41,932 nt of DNA from a virus: IMG/VR virus record IMGVR_UViG_3300025120_000149, positions 1 to 41,932 of that record; one strand, written 5' to 3'. Of this stretch, positions 40,792-41,932 are shown piece by piece; position 1 is the first letter of the stretch, and each line of letters opens with the position of its first letter. The notes beneath the pieces were generated by a model. It worked only from the letters and a program-made list of their open reading frames with translations, ran no database searches and was not told the DNA's origin. The position numbers and the translations under genes are program-made.

Positions 40792-41010
40792 TTAGTAGTC
40801 TAGATTGTATTCTATAGACACAGCCATATTGGAATTAAAAAATTTCCAAGGCAATACCTCTTTATTTTTTGTTATATAAATTTTGTAACCTCCGTTGTCT
40901 TCTAGTATATCACATATTTTATGCCCTCCGTATACTTCTTGACCAACAGAATAATGCATAGCTTCATTTTTATAATCAGTACCTACGCTTATTTTTCTAA
41001 TTAATTTCAT
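40792..41010 (-). CDS. Hypothetical small protein (72 aa)
   Basis: Opens MKLIRKISVGTDYKNEAMHY and contains a beta-rich middle (YGGHKICDILEDNGGYKIYI) of the SH3- or barrel-like type. No motif. It lies directly before the GroES-like gene with no gap, so the two are probably co-translated. Not recognised. Confidence 0.6.
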   Translation of the reverse strand: MKLIRKISVGTDYKNEAMHYSVGQEVYGGHKICDILEDNGGYKIYITKNKEVLPWKFFNSNMAVSIEYNLDY

Positions 41011-41019
41011 TTAATTTAT

Positions 41020-41364
41020 TTAATATGTCCATATTGTAATAGGAGGTGCTCCATCATACCCTATTCCCACATGAACAAAGTTATTTTTTCTACTTATACC
41101 TATTCTTTTAAAGCCTACTTCAATCGCAGCTTTAACTAATTTATAAGTAGCTTCACCACCTGAACACGCCATATCTACAGCGGCGCCATAAGCATGCTCG
41201 CCGGGTTTAGACTTACGAGCCTCTATAGGATGTTGAGGTGATCTATATGTTGATGTTAATGTAATTGGATACCCATATGCTTCTCTAAGATCATCTAGCA
41301 TTTCAATAAGCTTGGGGTCCATTTTTTCAAAGTTATTAAATTCAGATTCATTAAAATGTTTCAT
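41020..41364 (-). CDS. Endolysin, M15-type peptidase (L-Ala-D-Glu / D-Ala-D-Ala type)
   Basis: Cleaves peptide cross-links or stems in peptidoglycan at lysis. The M15 zinc ligands are visible: His57 and Asp64 in GEHAYGAAVDMA, and His98 in FVHVG. TSTYRSPQHPIEA near 37-49 matches the family's substrate-side loop with Arg41. At 114 residues it is a single catalytic domain with no cell-wall binding region or signal peptide, so it needs a holin. Two membrane proteins lie immediately upstream, giving a compact lysis cassette. Confidence 0.88.
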   Translation of the reverse strand: MKHFNESEFNNFEKMDPKLIEMLDDLREAYGYPITLTSTYRSPQHPIEARKSKPGEHAYGAAVDMACSGGEATYKLVKAAIEVGFKRIGISRKNNFVHVGIGYDGAPPITIWTY

Positions 41365-41368
41365 TGTA

Positions 41369-41521
41369 TTATTCTTTTGATTTTTTTATTATCATTAATA
41401 TTGTATATCCTATTGATAACAATAAAACTACCGTCTGTAGTATTGTGTTTATTTCAGGTATTACTGAAAATATCATTGCCCCTACGTTTATTCCAAAGAT
41501 CTTAAAATCTTGTTCTATCAT
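41369..41521 (-). CDS. Small lysis-cassette membrane protein (50 aa)
   Basis: Starts MIEQDFKIFGINVGAMIF and has a hydrophobic segment at about residues 28-44 (TVVLLLSIGYTILMII) ending in a basic tail (KKSKE). A second weakly hydrophobic stretch covers residues 8-22. It overlaps the holin-like gene by 4 bases (ATGA), and the endolysin follows after 4 bases. It may be a second holin, an antiholin or a spanin-like piece; the sequence does not decide which. Confidence 0.65.
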   Translation of the reverse strand: MIEQDFKIFGINVGAMIFSVIPEINTILQTVVLLLSIGYTILMIIKKSKE

Positions 41522-41932
41522 TGCTTATGTTTATTATTTCCAAATACTTTTTCCACACCGCGAGAACCAAAATATCCTCCAATTACGATAGTAAGAAGAC
41601 TAGTAATACTATCTAAAGGATAACTCATATACCATCCTGCAACATAACTAACTGTTAAAAATACTAAAACTAAAGGGCGTACATTAGAAGCTAGCCACGA
41701 TCCTGATCTTGCATCCGCAACCCATCTTTTGGTTGTGCCATCAATTTCGGCTCTTTCTATTCTTAACTTTTCTAGTGCCACTTGTTTATCACCTTCTGAA
41801 AGCTGCGAGTTACCACTAATTAGTTCTGATATTACATTTCCCGGCAATATTGCGTCGCCGACCATTCCTAGAATACTTGGTGCCTTTTCGATTAAAAACC
41901 GTCCAACACCTGTATCTTTAAAGGGTTTCTTT
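41518..41932 (-). CDS. Holin-like protein, 3-TM type, 5' end missing
   Basis: The frame is open to the right edge, so the true start lies outside; the internal ATG at 41865 would give only 115 residues. Seen in frame: KKPFKDTGVGRFLIEKAP, then ILGMVGDAILPGN, a charged helix, and two hydrophobic segments (VRPLVLVFLTVSYVAGWYMS and LLTIVIGGYFGSRGVEK). This order, with a NVRPL helix and a YFGSR end, fits 3-TM holins (Holin_3TM family). It would form inner-membrane holes to release the adjacent endolysin. The window ends inside it. Confidence 0.78.
   Translation of the reverse strand, partial: KKPFKDTGVGRFLIEKAPSILGMVGDAILPGNVISELISGNSQLSEGDKQVALEKLRIERAEIDGTTKRWVADARSGSWLASNVRPLVLVFLTVSYVAGWYMSYPLDSITSLLTIVIGGYFGSRGVEKVFGNNKHKQ

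Noticed and set aside
1-41932. Prophage or temperate lifestyle
   Set aside because: No integrase, excisionase, repressor or attachment-like repeat was recognised; gene content is lytic-type.
1-41932. Direct terminal repeats or circular overlap between the ends
   Set aside because: The first and last ~60 bases compared by eye share no run longer than a few bases.

Overview
The window is a large piece of a tailed bacteriophage genome (Caudoviricetes). It is very AT-rich and packed with overlapping genes. A marine or aquatic flavobacterial (Bacteroidota) host fits best. Start codons lack Shine-Dalgarno sequences and instead have A-rich leaders. One gene carries a signal peptide ending in FAQ, a style common in flavobacteria. 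The large tail protein ends in a BACON-like domain. A short-tailed (podovirus-like) particle is likely, because no tape measure, sheath or tail-tube gene is visible and several large internal-virion-type proteins are present. Host and tail type are inferences.

Layout: two convergent blocks meet at a bidirectional terminator at 14527-14556. The left block (+ strand, 1-14519) opens with a folded RNA element and an initiator-type tRNA-Met. It then carries a DNA ligase, a phage sigma factor, an ERF-type annealing protein, a PD-(D/E)XK exonuclease, an SSB-like protein, a T7 gp4-like primase-helicase, thymidylate synthase, two MazG-like proteins (one with a GIY-YIG-like N-terminus), a T7 endonuclease I-like resolvase, and class I ribonucleotide reductase subunits NrdB and NrdA. 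Many genes of 26-120 codons are wedged between them, mostly joined by 1-, 4-, 8- or 14-base start/stop overlaps. These enzymes would make dNTPs and dTMP, prime and unwind DNA, recombine and seal it, and resolve branches before packaging. No DNA polymerase or RNA polymerase is visible.

The right block (- strand, read from 41932 down to 14564) is late: holin-like protein (cut by the window edge), small membrane protein, M15-type endolysin, a GroES-like candidate, a candidate small terminase, large terminase, portal, acidic scaffold candidate, major capsid protein followed by a C(UUCG)G hairpin, two neck/ring-type proteins, a 1432-residue tail protein with cupredoxin-like and BACON-like domains, a GNAT-like protein, a repeat-rich protein, and a ~2190-residue protein with two HExxH motifs. 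The phage sigma factor is the obvious candidate for switching host RNA polymerase to one of these blocks.

Most notable: the initiator-type tRNA; the tail protein joining a complete type-1 copper ligand set to a BACON-like domain; the GIY-YIG/MazG fusion; and sharply bounded GC-richer codon islands inside the conserved enzymes. The window is not a complete genome: the right-end gene is truncated and simple circular closure gives it no start codon. No gene-free stretch longer than 300 bases exists except for the first 193 bases, which hold the RNA features. No integrase, CRISPR array or insertion sequence was seen.
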